Positions 38,639 to 47,374 are shown, counted from the stretch's first letter. The stretch: DNA of 64,000 bases from Paracoccus ravus (GCF_004522175.1 NZ_SDEB01000008.1:52917-116916); one strand, 5' to 3'. Notes: generated from the sequence alone by a model not told the origin. Translations and numbers: made by a program.

Positions 38639-38657
38639 CGCGCCGGTTCTCGGCGCG
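38639..38657 (+). other. Hairpin between rpsK and rpoA
   Basis: CGCGCCG pairs with CGGCGCG around GTTCT. ATTTT comes only 6 nt later, so termination would be weak at best. Confidence 0.45.
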
Positions 38658-38733
38658 GGCGCGATTTTCGCATTCAACCTCGGGCGTTTCCGGCCACCGG
38701 TCATGGGCTGGAAACAGGTATGGAGGCAAACGC

Positions 38734-39750
38734 ATGATCCACAAGAATTGGGCTGAACTGATCAAGCCGACCCAGCTTGAAATCAAGCCGGGCGCTGATT
38801 CGAGCCGTGTTGCCACCGTCGTGGCAGAACCGCTCGAGCGCGGCTTCGGCCTGACGCTGGGCAACGCGCTGCGTCGCGTTCTGCTGTCCTCGCTGCAGGG
38901 CGCCGCGATCACCTCGGTCCAGATCGACAACGTTCTGCACGAGTTCTCGTCGGTTCCCGGCGTGCGTGAAGACGTCACCGACATCGTCCTGAACCTCAAG
39001 GGCGTGACGCTGAAGATGGAAGTCGATGCGCCCAAGCGCCTCACGCTCTCGGCCAAGGGCCCGGGCGAGGTCAAGGCTGGCGACATCCAGGAAACGGCCG
39101 GGATCTATATCCTGAACCGCGACCACGTCATCTGCCATCTGGACGAAGGCGCCGAGTTCAACATGGAACTCACTGTCTCGACCGGCAAAGGCTATGTCGC
39201 CGCCGACAAGAACCGTCCCGAGGATGCGCCCATCGGTCTGATCCCGATCGACGCGATCTTCTCGCCGGTGAAACGCGTCAGCTACGAAGTCACCCCGACC
39301 CGCGAAGGTCAGGTTCTCGACTATGACAAGCTGACCATGAAGGTTGAAACCGACGGTTCGCTGACCCCGGAAGACGCCGTGGCCTATGCCGCGCGCATCG
39401 TTCAGGACCAGCTTTCGGTCTTCGTGAACTTCGAAGAGCCCGAAGCCGCGACCCGTTCGGACGCTGATGACGGTCTGGAATTCGACCCGCGCCTTCTTAA
39501 GAAGGTCGACGAGCTGGAACTGTCGGTCCGTTCGGCGAACTGCCTCAAGAACGACAATATCGTCTATATCGGCGACCTCATCCAGAAAACCGAAGCCGAG
39601 ATGCTCCGCACCCCGAACTTCGGCCGCAAGTCGCTCAACGAGATCAAGGAAGTGCTTTCGGGCATGGGCCTGCATCTCGGCATGGACGTCGTGGACTGGC
39701 CGCCGGAAAATATCGAAGACGTTGCAAAACGCTTTGACGACCAGTTCTGA
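38734..39750 (+). CDS. rpoA: DNA-directed RNA polymerase subunit alpha
   Basis: RpoA dimerises to assemble the polymerase and contacts activators and UP elements. The 338-aa protein has the N-terminal dimerisation domain ([20 protein letters not shown]) and the C-terminal DNA-binding domain with [12 protein letters not shown] and [13 protein letters not shown], whose Arg corresponds to E. coli R265. AGGAGGCAAACGC-like spacing (TGGAGG) precedes the ATG. Confidence 0.98.
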   Translation: MIHKNWAELIKPTQLEIKPGADSSRVATVVAEPLERGFGLTLGNALRRVLLSSLQGAAITSVQIDNVLHEFSSVPGVREDVTDIVLNLKGVTLKMEVDAPKRLTLSAKGPGEVKAGDIQETAGIYILNRDHVICHLDEGAEFNMELTVSTGKGYVAADKNRPEDAPIGLIPIDAIFSPVKRVSYEVTPTREGQVLDYDKLTMKVETDGSLTPEDAVAYAARIVQDQLSVFVNFEEPEAATRSDADDGLEFDPRLLKKVDELELSVRSANCLKNDNIVYIGDLIQKTEAEMLRTPNFGRKSLNEIKEVLSGMGLHLGMDVVDWPPENIEDVAKRFDDQF

Positions 39751-39757
39751 TCGCATT

Positions 39758-39778
39758 CGGGGGCGCCTGTCGCCCCCG
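39758..39778 (+). other. Hairpin between rpoA and rplQ
   Basis: A perfect 8-bp stem CGGGGGCG/CGCCCCCG closes CCTGT. There is no T-run. The form is the same as at the other operon junctions. Confidence 0.5.
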
Positions 39779-39859
39779 CAATACCGGGCATTCCGCCCCA
39801 AGGAGAGCGGCCCAACGCAGGGTCGCCGGACAAAGAAAAAGACGTCATAGGAGATTATC

Positions 39860-40282
39860 ATGCGTCACGCCCGCGGTTACCGCCGTCTGAACCGTACCCA
39901 TGAGCACCGCAAGGCGCTCTTCGCCAACATGGCCGGCTCGCTGATCGAGCACGAGCAGATCAAGACGACCCTGCCGAAAGCCAAGGAACTTCGCCCGATC
40001 GTTGAAAAACTGATCACCCTGGCGAAGCGCGGCGATCTGCACGCCCGTCGTCAGGCCGACGCCCAGCTGAAGCAGGACCAGCACGTCGCGAAATTGTTCG
40101 AAGTGCTCGGCGCCCGCTACAAGGATCGTCAGGGTGGCTATGTCCGCATCCTGAAGGCCGGCTTCCGTTATGGCGACATGGCTCCGATGGCGATCATCGA
40201 GCTGGTCGACCGCGACGCCAGCGCCAAGGGCGCTGCTGACCGCGCTCGTCTGGACGCCGAATCGGCTGCCGAAGAAGCATAA
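39860..40282 (+). CDS. rplQ: 50S ribosomal protein L17
   Basis: L17 surrounds the lower part of the exit tunnel. The 140-aa protein begins [20 protein letters not shown] and has the [25 protein letters not shown] segment of the family; the C terminus is Ala/Glu-rich. TAGGAG precedes the start. It ends the alpha operon and is followed by a strong terminator. Confidence 0.98.
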   Translation: MRHARGYRRLNRTHEHRKALFANMAGSLIEHEQIKTTLPKAKELRPIVEKLITLAKRGDLHARRQADAQLKQDQHVAKLFEVLGARYKDRQGGYVRILKAGFRYGDMAPMAIIELVDRDASAKGAADRARLDAESAAEEA

Positions 40283-40317
40283 GAATCTCAATCCTTTCTT
40301 AGGGTTATGAGAATATT

Positions 40318-40352
40318 AAACCCGCAGCCCAAATCAGGGTTGCGGGTTTTTT
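40318..40352 (+). terminator. Terminator after rplQ
   Basis: AAACCCGCA-G-CCC pairs with GGG-T-TGCGGGTTT around AAATCA, followed by a run of T. It ends the ribosomal-protein cluster. Confidence 0.85.
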
Positions 40353-40624
40353 GCAACACAGGCTTGTAAACCGTTTGCCCTCACAACTTGGCATTGATGC
40401 GGCGGGCATTATTGGAATCTGCCCCAGCCGTTTGGTTTTAAACCCAATTTCTGAATGCGAGGCCGGGGGCAGGCGAAAAGCTTGGTTAATTTCCTGAATG
40501 GAAATCCTGAAGGTTGCAGCTTGGTGGCGCGAAATCGCCGCTCGCAAAAGCGGATGTGCTTGAATAGAGTTGGCTTCATGCCATTTTGGCCCTGCTCAAG
40601 AAAACGCAACCTACCCAATTGGTC
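40353..40624 (+). other. Low-GC intergenic stretch before luxR
   Basis: By hand count, 40381-40560 is about 52% G+C, clearly below the neighbouring genes. No convincing gene, tRNA or inverted-repeat element is visible. It presumably holds the luxR promoter, but I cannot assign one with confidence. Confidence 0.5.
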
Positions 40625-41236
40625 ATGTCGTCCCGCGCTGATATCAACGCAGCTCTCTCGAAGCTGAAAAAGCTTGCACCGGCCGGCTATTTTGTCGGCC
40701 TGCATATCCGTTTCGCTGCGCCTCTGATGCAGTTCCAGACCTATAACAAGGATTGGTCGCTTCGATATTCCGAGCGCGCCTATGCGCTGCGCGATCCCAC
40801 CATCGCCTGGGGTTTCTCGACCACCGGGGCCTGCCGCTGGAGCGTGCTTCCCATCCCCGATCCATTCTCGATCCTGCAGGATGCCGCGGATCACGGCCTG
40901 CCGTTTGGGCTAGTTGTCGCTCATGGACCGATCAAGTCGCGCACTATTTGTTGCTTTGCCCATGACAAACGGGAATTCACGGATGATGAAATCGAAATGA
41001 TTTCAGAAACGATTCGGCGTCTTCACGACCTTACGGAGCCGCCGGAGAGCCTGACAAAGGCTCAGCAAGAGGCCCTTCGGTGTATCGCAGAGGGAGATCG
41101 ACATGCAGCGGCGGCAGCCAAGCTTGGAATAACGGAAAGCGCTTTCAAGGCACGTCTCATTTCGGCGCGTGAACGTCTCATGGCGCGCACCACTGCAGAA
41201 GCGCTGCAACGGGCCAAGGATTACCGCTTGCTGTAA
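40625..41236 (+). CDS. luxR: LuxR-family quorum-sensing regulator
   Basis: This is a transcription factor with an N-terminal acyl-homoserine-lactone-binding domain and a C-terminal LuxR helix-turn-helix. The 203-aa product keeps the ligand-pocket residues of the family: Trp in NKDW, Tyr in RYSERAY, Asp-Pro in LRDPT, Trp in CRWSV. The HTH lies at about 135-190 (LTKAQQEALRCIAEG...KLGITESAFKARL). The start is uncertain: ATG at 40625 or TTG at 40586, neither with a good ribosome-binding site. Its DNA is lower in G+C (about 47% in 40981-41040) than its neighbours, which may mean later acquisition. It lies 67 nt before the synthase gene on the same strand. Confidence 0.88.
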   Translation: MSSRADINAALSKLKKLAPAGYFVGLHIRFAAPLMQFQTYNKDWSLRYSERAYALRDPTIAWGFSTTGACRWSVLPIPDPFSILQDAADHGLPFGLVVAHGPIKSRTICCFAHDKREFTDDEIEMISETIRRLHDLTEPPESLTKAQQEALRCIAEGDRHAAAAAKLGITESAFKARLISARERLMARTTAEALQRAKDYRLL

Positions 41237-41264
41237 AAAATTGTTCGCCTAAGAGCGATTACAC

Positions 41265-41294
41265 CCTGGGGCCACGACCCACCACAACCCCAGG
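41265..41294 (+). promoter_or_regulatory. Stem that includes the luxI Shine-Dalgarno sequence
   Basis: CCTGGGG (41265-41271) is perfectly complementary to CCCCAGG (41288-41294) across 16 nt. The last bases of the second arm are the first three bases of the AGGAG ribosome-binding site (41292-41296), 7 nt before the luxI ATG. If formed in mRNA, the stem would reduce ribosome access. Confidence 0.55.
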
Positions 41295-41303
41295 AGATCA
41301 TCT

Positions 41304-41894
41304 ATGCAGACCACCACGCTTTCGTTCGCCAATCTTCACAATCACGGCGAGCTTTTCGCAAATGTCTTTCGCGCACGAAAGCAAAGTTTCATCGTCCAGA
41401 AGCGCTGGGACTTGCCCCAGACGGACGATATGGAGTTCGATCAATACGATACGCCAATGAGCCGCTGGGTCGCCATTCATGAGCATGGCTCGGTTCTTGC
41501 CGGGGTCCGCCTGACTCCGACGACCGCCCGTTGCGGGGTTTACAGCTATATGATCAAGGACGCGCAGGACAACCGCCTGAACGGATCGATTCCGCCCAAC
41601 CTGCTGGATGCGCCAGCGCCCGTCGATGCCAATACCTGGGAGGCGAGCCGGCTTTTTGTCGACCACAACGTTTCGCAGCGCGAACGCCGCAGCGTCCATA
41701 TGAAACTGGTGGGCGAGATGACCAATTCCGCACGTGAACTGGGCGCGACGCGGCTGGTCTGTCTGGTGGCCTCGCATTGGCCGCGCTGGTTGAAGCCCTG
41801 CGGTCTCGACGCCCATGCGATGGGTCCGGTGGTCTGGATCGACGACGGTTATTTTCAATGCGTCTCGATCAATCTGGCGACCAAGCTGCATTGA
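41304..41894 (+). CDS. luxI: Acyl-homoserine-lactone synthase (LuxI family)
   Basis: This enzyme makes N-acyl-homoserine lactone from S-adenosylmethionine and acyl-ACP. The 196-aa protein has the family's conserved N-terminal residues Arg25, Phe29, Trp35, Asp46 and Asp49, then GVRLTP (Arg69), and a WEASRLFV segment with Glu113 and Arg116. Paracoccus denitrificans has a LuxI (PdnI) making long-chain signals; equivalence is likely from context but acyl-chain length cannot be read here. The AGGAG ribosome-binding site lies in a predicted stem. A terminator-like hairpin follows. Confidence 0.93.
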   Translation: MQTTTLSFANLHNHGELFANVFRARKQSFIVQKRWDLPQTDDMEFDQYDTPMSRWVAIHEHGSVLAGVRLTPTTARCGVYSYMIKDAQDNRLNGSIPPNLLDAPAPVDANTWEASRLFVDHNVSQRERRSVHMKLVGEMTNSARELGATRLVCLVASHWPRWLKPCGLDAHAMGPVVWIDDGYFQCVSINLATKLH

Positions 41895-41903
41895 TCGGAA
41901 ATG

Positions 41904-41934
41904 GCGGGCGAGGGGATCTTTCGCCCGCATTTTC
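41904..41934 (+). terminator. Terminator after luxI
   Basis: GCGGGCGA pairs with TCGCCCGC around a 9-nt loop, followed by ATTTT. Confidence 0.65.
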
Positions 41935-41955
41935 CACGGCGTAACATGTGGCCTC

Positions 41956-43281
41956 ATGGCAGATCTCTTCGACCCACCCGATAGCGGCGCATCCGCGCGC
42001 GAGGCCAACCGCCCCTTGGCCGACCGGATCCGGCCCGCCCGGCTTACCGAGGTCGTGGGGCAAGAGAAGGTGCTTGGTCCGGACGGCCCTCTTGGCGCAA
42101 TGCTGGGCTCGGGCAGCCTGTCCTCGCTGATCCTCTGGGGGCCGCCGGGCGTGGGCAAGACCACCATCGCGCGGCTTCTGGCGCTGGAAACGGATCTGGC
42201 TTTCGTGCAAATCTCGGCAATCTTCTCGGGCGTTCCCGAATTGCGCAAGGTCTTTGACGCGGCCCGGTTGCGTCGGCAGCAGGGTCGCGGCACCTTGCTT
42301 TTCGTCGATGAGATCCACCGTTTCAACAAGGCCCAGCAGGACAGTTTCCTGCCGCATATGGAGGACGGCACCATCGTCCTTGTCGGGGCCACGACCGAGA
42401 ATCCCAGTTTCGAGTTGAACGCGGCGCTTCTGTCCCGCGCGCAGGTCATCATCTTGGAACGTCTGGACCTTGCCGACCTCGAACGCCTCGCCCAGCGGGC
42501 CGAGCAGGATCTGGGCCGCGCGCTGCCTCTGACGCCGCAGGCCCGAGATCGTCTGTTGGGGATGGCCGACGGCGACGGTCGCGCGGTGCTGAACCTGATC
42601 GAGCAGGTCATGGCGTGGCGTGTTCAGGGTCAACTTGACACAGACCAGCTTTCCCAGCGCCTGATGCGGCGCGCGGCGAAATACGACAAGTCGGGGGATG
42701 AGCATTACAACCTGATCTCGGCCCTGCACAAATCGGTGCGCGGCAGCGATCCCGATGCGGCGCTTTACTGGTTTTCCCGGATGCTCGAAGGCGGCGAGGA
42801 CCCGCGCTATCTGGCCCGCCGCATCACCCGCATGGCGGTCGAGGATATCGGCCTTGCCGACCCGGCGGCGCAGCGGCATTGCCTCGACGCCTGGGCACTT
42901 TACGAGCGGCTCGGCAGCCCCGAGGGCGAGCTGGCACTTGCGCAGGCGGTGATCTATCTCGCGCTCGCGCCGAAATCCAATGCAGGCTACAATGCCTATA
43001 AGGGCGCGCGCGATCTGGCGCGGCGCTCGGGCAGCCAGATGCCGCCCGCCCATATCCTGAACGCGCCTACTGGGTTGATGAAAGAACAGGGCTACGGCGC
43101 AGGCTATCAATATGACCACGACGCCGAAGACGGCTTTTCGGGGCAGGATTATTTCCCCGAAGGCATGAAACGTCCCGTCCTTTACCTGCCTGTCGAACGC
43201 GGATTTGAACGAGATCTGAAAAAGCGCGTTGAATGGTTCGCCAGCCTCCGTCAAAAGCGGCGCATCGAGGGCAAGTCATGA
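41956..43281 (+). CDS. rarA: Replication-associated recombination protein RarA (MgsA)
   Basis: RarA is an AAA+ ATPase that acts at stalled replication forks. The 441-aa protein has Walker A GPPGVGKTT (62-70), Walker B LLFVDE (114-119) followed by the family-typical IHRFNKAQQD, sensor 1 GATTENPSFE, and a C-terminal tetramerisation domain. The ATG at 41956 (MADLFDPP) fits family starts; a longer in-frame extension reads back into luxI and is rejected. The stop overlaps the crcB start (ATGA), and four more genes follow with the same kind of overlap. Confidence 0.95.
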   Translation: MADLFDPPDSGASAREANRPLADRIRPARLTEVVGQEKVLGPDGPLGAMLGSGSLSSLILWGPPGVGKTTIARLLALETDLAFVQISAIFSGVPELRKVFDAARLRRQQGRGTLLFVDEIHRFNKAQQDSFLPHMEDGTIVLVGATTENPSFELNAALLSRAQVIILERLDLADLERLAQRAEQDLGRALPLTPQARDRLLGMADGDGRAVLNLIEQVMAWRVQGQLDTDQLSQRLMRRAAKYDKSGDEHYNLISALHKSVRGSDPDAALYWFSRMLEGGEDPRYLARRITRMAVEDIGLADPAAQRHCLDAWALYERLGSPEGELALAQAVIYLALAPKSNAGYNAYKGARDLARRSGSQMPPAHILNAPTGLMKEQGYGAGYQYDHDAEDGFSGQDYFPEGMKRPVLYLPVERGFERDLKKRVEWFASLRQKRRIEGKS

Positions 43282-43652
43282 ATCATGCATTCCTTCAGGT
43301 CGCCTTGGGTGGCGCTCTGGGGTCGATGGCGCGTTACGGCGTCACTATTCTGGCGGGGAGGATCAGCCCCGCATTTCCATTGGGTACGCTGACGGTGAAT
43401 ATCGTCGGCTGCTTTGTCATGGGCTTGCTCGCCGCCATCATCGCGCATCGCGGAGGGCAGCATCTCGCGCCCCTCGCGCTGACCGGGATGCTGGGCGGCT
43501 TCACCACGTTTTCGGCCTTCGCGCTGGACACGATGGTTCTTTGGGAGCGTGGCGCGGCCCTGACCGCTGCGGGCTATGTGCTGGCTTCCGTCGTGATTTC
43601 ACTTCTGGCGGTTCTCGCCGGATTGGCCATTGGCCGGGGGTTGTTCGTATGA
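43278..43652 (+). CDS. crcB: Fluoride channel CrcB/Fluc
   Basis: Fluc proteins are small dual-topology channels that export fluoride. The 124-aa protein has four hydrophobic segments and the family motifs GSMARYG (Arg19), TLTVNIVGCF (Asn41) and GGFTTFSAF (73-81), which line the pore. It overlaps rarA by 4 nt and rluC by 4 nt. No fluoride riboswitch can be placed upstream, because the gene starts inside rarA. Confidence 0.95.
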   Translation: MNHAFLQVALGGALGSMARYGVTILAGRISPAFPLGTLTVNIVGCFVMGLLAAIIAHRGGQHLAPLALTGMLGGFTTFSAFALDTMVLWERGAALTAAGYVLASVVISLLAVLAGLAIGRGLFV

Positions 43653-44692
43653 GTGGTGTTCAGACCATCCGCATCGGCGCGGATGAGGGCGATCAGCGTA
43701 TTGATCGCTGGTTGAAGAAACGTTTCCCGCAACTGACGCAGGGCGCGGTCGAGAAGATGTGCCGCACCGGCCAGCTGCGCGTCGATGGCGGCCGGGTCAA
43801 GGCCAATAGCCGGATCGAGACCGGGCAGGAGGTCCGCATCCCGCCGATCCCCGATGGCGCCCCGCCGCCGCCCACGGCCAAGGCCCGGGTGAAGCAGTCC
43901 GATGCCGAGATGATCCAGTCCTGCGTCTTGTGGCGCGACGAGCATATCATTGCGCTGAACAAGCCGCCGGGTCTGCCCTCGCAGGGCGGCTCGGGGCAGG
44001 GCGACCGCCATGTCGACGGCCTGACCGAGGCGCTGATGTTCGGCTACAAGGACCGGCCCAAGCTGGTCCACCGCCTCGACAAGGACACGTCGGGCGTGCT
44101 GCTGCTGGCGCGCACCGACCGGATCGCCCGCGCGCTTTCCGAGGCGTTTCGTCACCGTCTGACCCGCAAGATCTACTGGGCCGCCGTCGCAGGGGTACCG
44201 CATCCGCGCATGGGCTCGATCAAATATGGTCTGGTCAAGGCACCGGGTCGCGGTCGCATGGGCGAGGGTGAAAAGATGGTCGCCGTCCATCCCTCGGCGG
44301 TCGCGGAAACCGAAGGGGCCAAGCGCGCCCATACCGATTACGCCGTCCTTGAGGCGGTCGGCAGCCGCGCCTGTTGGGTGGCGATGGTTCCGGTCACGGG
44401 CCGCACGCATCAGTTACGCGCCCATATGTCCGAGATCGGCCATCCGATCGTCGGCGACGGCAAATATGGCGGGTCGGGGCAGGAAAACCTTGGCGATGGC
44501 TGGGGCGCGCAACTGGGCGGTGATATCAGCCGCAAGCTGCACCTGCATGCCCGGATGATCCGCTTCGAGCATCCGATCACCAAGAAGCTGATCACCATCA
44601 CCGCGCCGCTGCCGGACCATATGGAACGGACGTGGAAGACCTTCGGCTGGCAGGAAAACGACGTCCCCGAAGATCCCTTCGCGGAGGCGTGA
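43649..44692 (+). CDS. rluC: RluC-type 23S rRNA pseudouridine synthase
   Basis: RluC-family enzymes convert uridine to pseudouridine in 23S rRNA. The 347-aa protein has an N-terminal S4 RNA-binding domain (about residues 15-65) and the catalytic motif HRLDKDTSG (141-149, Asp144 nucleophile). RTHQLRAHM and GDGKYGG follow. A short Gly/Gln-rich insert (SQGGSGQGDRH) is present before the catalytic motif. The ATG at 43649 overlaps the crcB stop; a longer in-frame reading from 43229 is a shadow of crcB. Target positions (955/2504/2580 in E. coli) are inferred from family only. Confidence 0.93.
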   Translation: MSGVQTIRIGADEGDQRIDRWLKKRFPQLTQGAVEKMCRTGQLRVDGGRVKANSRIETGQEVRIPPIPDGAPPPPTAKARVKQSDAEMIQSCVLWRDEHIIALNKPPGLPSQGGSGQGDRHVDGLTEALMFGYKDRPKLVHRLDKDTSGVLLLARTDRIARALSEAFRHRLTRKIYWAAVAGVPHPRMGSIKYGLVKAPGRGRMGEGEKMVAVHPSAVAETEGAKRAHTDYAVLEAVGSRACWVAMVPVTGRTHQLRAHMSEIGHPIVGDGKYGGSGQENLGDGWGAQLGGDISRKLHLHARMIRFEHPITKKLITITAPLPDHMERTWKTFGWQENDVPEDPFAEA

Positions 44693-45366
44693 TGCGGCTG
44701 GTCATCTTTGACGTCGACGGGACGCTCGTGAACAGCCAGCACGAGATCACCGAGGCGATGAACCTTGCCATGCGCGGTGTCGGCCTGCCCGAGATGGAGC
44801 CCTTGCAGATCCTGTCGATCGTGGGTCTTTCGCTGCCGGTCGCGGTCGCCCATCTGCTGCCCGAAGCGTCCGAGGTTTTGCTCGACCGCGTCGTGACCGG
44901 CTATCGTGATTCCTTCATCGCCTCGCGCGCGGCGGGCGTGGTGCCGCCGCTTTATCCCGGCGCGCTCGACTGCCTCGATGCGCTGGCGTCGCTCGATCAC
45001 GTCCTGCTGGGCATCGCCACCGGCAAGCCGATGCGCGGGCTGAATGCGGTTCTTGAGGCGCATGGCCTCACGGGGCGGTTCTTCACCCGGCAGACGGCGG
45101 ATGGTCATCCCTCGAAACCGCATCCGGCCACGCTGGAAAGCGCGCTCTTCGATGCCGGGCTTGAGGCCTGCGACGCCGTGATGGTCGGCGACACGACCTT
45201 CGACATGGACATGGCCCGCGCGGCGGGCATGGCGGGTTACGGAGTCGATTGGGGCTATCATCCCAGCGCCTCGCTGCATCAGGCGGGCGCGGTCCTGGTC
45301 GCGCCGGATTATCCCACATTGACGCAGGCCCTGTTGAATTGGGCGGAACAAGGAAGTCACGCATGA
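44692..45366 (+). CDS. HAD-superfamily phosphatase (phosphoglycolate-phosphatase-like)
   Basis: The 224-aa protein starts with the nucleophile motif VIFDVDGTLV (Asp7, Asp9), then a helical cap domain, then GIATGKP (motif II) and VGDTTFDMDMA (motif IV). This layout is that of Gph-like subfamily I hydrolases; phosphoglycolate, pyrophosphate or a sugar phosphate could be the substrate. Its start shares one base with the rluC stop (TGATG) and its end overlaps the next gene by 4 nt, so it is part of the rarA operon. Confidence 0.9.
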   Translation: MRLVIFDVDGTLVNSQHEITEAMNLAMRGVGLPEMEPLQILSIVGLSLPVAVAHLLPEASEVLLDRVVTGYRDSFIASRAAGVVPPLYPGALDCLDALASLDHVLLGIATGKPMRGLNAVLEAHGLTGRFFTRQTADGHPSKPHPATLESALFDAGLEACDAVMVGDTTFDMDMARAAGMAGYGVDWGYHPSASLHQAGAVLVAPDYPTLTQALLNWAEQGSHA

Positions 45367-46091
45367 GCGGCGAATGGAAAGCCCGGCGGTTCTGGAAAGC
45401 GGCGGTGATCCGCGAAGCCCAAAGCGAAACCGGGAGCGGCTGGGAGGTCACTCTGGACGGCCGCCCCGTCCGCACCCCCGGCAAGCTGCCCCTGATCCTG
45501 CCGACCGCTGCACTGGCCGCGGCGATTGCCGAGGAGTGGGACGCGCAGGCCGATGTGATCGATCCGAACACCATGCCCCTCACCCGTGCGGCGAATTCCG
45601 CGGTCGAGCGGGTCACGCCGCAATTCGAAGCGGTGGCCCTCATGCTTGCCGAATATGGCGGCACGGACCTGCTTTCCTATCGCGCCGAGGCCCCCGAGCG
45701 GCTGATCGAGGCGCAGGCCGCGGGCTGGGACCCGTTGATCGACTGGGCCGCGACCGAATTGCGCGCGCCCCTGCGCATCACCCATGGGGTGCTGCCGGTG
45801 CCGCAGGACGAATCCTCGCTGCTGAAATTGCGGGCAGAGGTCATGGCGCTTGATGTGTTTGGCCTGACCGCGCTTCATGATCTTGTCACGCTTCCCGGCT
45901 CTTTGGTGCTGGGTCTGGCGGTGCTCAAGGGCCGGCTGGATGCCGAAAAATCCCATGCGCTTTCGCGAATTGATGAGGAATATCAAGCCGAAAGCTGGGG
46001 GCGCGACGAAGAGGCAGATGAGGCCGCTCGGGCGCGGTTGGAGCAGATGCTCAATGCCGAGCGATTCTGGCTTTTGAGCAGAACGACCTGA
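45363..46091 (+). CDS. ATP12-family chaperone
   Basis: The 242-aa product belongs to the ATP12 family, known from mitochondria as the assembly chaperone for the F1-ATPase alpha subunit and widespread in alphaproteobacteria. Characteristic segments are TLDGRPVRTPGK, EEWDAQADVIDPNTMPLTR and the C-terminal LARIDE-like SRIDEEYQAESWGRDEEA. No signal peptide is seen. It overlaps the phosphatase gene by 4 nt and is the last gene of this tight five-gene run. No ATP-synthase genes are in the window. Confidence 0.9.
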   Translation: MSGEWKARRFWKAAVIREAQSETGSGWEVTLDGRPVRTPGKLPLILPTAALAAAIAEEWDAQADVIDPNTMPLTRAANSAVERVTPQFEAVALMLAEYGGTDLLSYRAEAPERLIEAQAAGWDPLIDWAATELRAPLRITHGVLPVPQDESSLLKLRAEVMALDVFGLTALHDLVTLPGSLVLGLAVLKGRLDAEKSHALSRIDEEYQAESWGRDEEADEAARARLEQMLNAERFWLLSRTT

Positions 46092-46108
46092 GGTCACTTC
46101 CCTAATTC

Positions 46109-46136
46109 TTGACGCAGAGAAGTTCCTCGGCACAAT
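46109..46136 (+). promoter_or_regulatory. Candidate promoter of the amino-acid importer operon
   Basis: TTGACG (46109-46114) and CACAAT (46131-46136) are spaced 16 nt, about 110 nt before the binding-protein gene. Confidence 0.45.
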
Positions 46137-46245
46137 GCCGCTTATGGGGGCAGTCAAACTGCCCCTTGGCTCAAACGGGCTAGCCTACGGCCCCAGCTTC
46201 CAGACGGCCCGGTCAAGGGTCGGAAGACCAACAGAGAGGAACCCC

Positions 46246-47271
46246 ATGAAGAAATCTGCACTCTTCGGTTCTGTCACCGCCCTCGCGCTTGCCGCGACCG
46301 GTGCCATGGCCGCTGAAGGCGACACGCTGAACGAGGTAAAAGCCCGCGGCGTGATGAATTGCGGCGTCAATACCGGCCTCGTGGGCTTTGCGGCCCCGGA
46401 TGCCAATGGCAACTGGACCGGATTTGACGTGGCGCTGTGTAAGGCCGTGGCCGCTGCCGTCCTGGGTGACGCGACCAAGGTCAAATATGTCCCGACCACC
46501 GGCCAGACGCGCTTTACCGCGCTGTCCTCGGGCGAGATCGACATGCTGGCCCGCAACTCGACCTGGACCTTCCAGCGCGATACCGACCTCAAGCTCGATT
46601 TCGTCGGCGTGAACTATTACGACGGTCAGGGCTTCATGGTCCGCAAGGATCTGGGCGTGTCTTCCGCGAAAGAGCTGGAAGGCGCGACGATCTGCATCCA
46701 GACCGGCACGACGACCGAGCTGAACCTGGCCGATTACTTCAAGGCCAATGGCATGAGCTATCAGCCGGTCAATATCGACAGCAATGCCGAGGGCGAACAG
46801 CAATATATGGCCGCGGCCTGCGACGCCTATACGACCGACGCCTCGGGCCTTGCCGCCACGCGCGCCGCATTTGCGGATCCCGAAAACCACATCATCCTGC
46901 CCGAGATCATCTCGAAAGAGCCGCTCGGGCCGGCGGTTCGCCATGGCGACAACAACTGGGGCGACATCGTCCGCTGGACCCTCAACGCGCTGGTCGCGGC
47001 CGAGGAATATGGCGTGACCTCGGCCAATATCGACGAGCTGGCGAAATCCTCGCAGAACCCCGAGGTGCAGCGCCTTCTGGGCACGACCGACGAGTTGGGC
47101 AAGATGCTGGGCCTGGATGCCGAATGGGCCAAGCGCGCGATCAAGGTCTCGGGCAACTATGGCGAGATCTTTGCCGCGACCATCGGCGAGCAGACCCCGA
47201 TCGGTCTGGCCCGCGGTCTGAACGCGCAATGGACGCAGGGCGGCCTGCTTTACGCGCCGCCCTTCCGCTGA
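46246..47271 (+). CDS. aapJ: Periplasmic general/polar amino-acid-binding protein
   Basis: This is the binding component of an AapJQMP/BztABCD importer, which in Rhizobium and Rhodobacter takes up glutamate, glutamine, aspartate, asparagine and other amino acids. The 341-aa protein has a signal peptide ending AMA (about residue 22). The fold then opens with GVMNCGVNTGLVGFA; SGEIDMLARNSTWTFQRD and YDGQGFMV follow, typical of the family. The start at 46246 has AGAGAGGA upstream. A strong hairpin separates it from the permease genes, which usually lets the binding protein be made in excess. Confidence 0.95.
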   Translation: MKKSALFGSVTALALAATGAMAAEGDTLNEVKARGVMNCGVNTGLVGFAAPDANGNWTGFDVALCKAVAAAVLGDATKVKYVPTTGQTRFTALSSGEIDMLARNSTWTFQRDTDLKLDFVGVNYYDGQGFMVRKDLGVSSAKELEGATICIQTGTTTELNLADYFKANGMSYQPVNIDSNAEGEQQYMAAACDAYTTDASGLAATRAAFADPENHIILPEIISKEPLGPAVRHGDNNWGDIVRWTLNALVAAEEYGVTSANIDELAKSSQNPEVQRLLGTTDELGKMLGLDAEWAKRAIKVSGNYGEIFAATIGEQTPIGLARGLNAQWTQGGLLYAPPFR

Positions 47272-47286
47272 TCACTGACGACCTGG

Positions 47287-47311
47287 ACGGGCGGGGGCAA
47301 ACCCCGCCCGT
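47287..47311 (+). other. Intercistronic hairpin after aapJ
   Basis: A perfect 10-bp stem ACGGGCGGGG/CCCCGCCCGT closes GCAAA and is followed by TTCC. It is a likely partial terminator or 3'-end-protecting structure. Confidence 0.65.
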
Positions 47312-47374
47312 TCCTCCACGTGCCGGCAAGAACATGGGCAACAGACCCGAAAGCCGGCCAACAGGGGTTACAAT

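Noticed and set aside
41237-41303. A lux-box operator before luxI
   Set aside because: I looked for a 20-bp imperfect palindrome in the luxR-luxI gap and found none; the only strong inverted repeat is the ribosome-binding-site stem, which is better explained at RNA level.
43140-43277. A fluoride riboswitch upstream of crcB
   Set aside because: crcB starts inside the end of rarA and the upstream DNA is coding, leaving no room for a leader.
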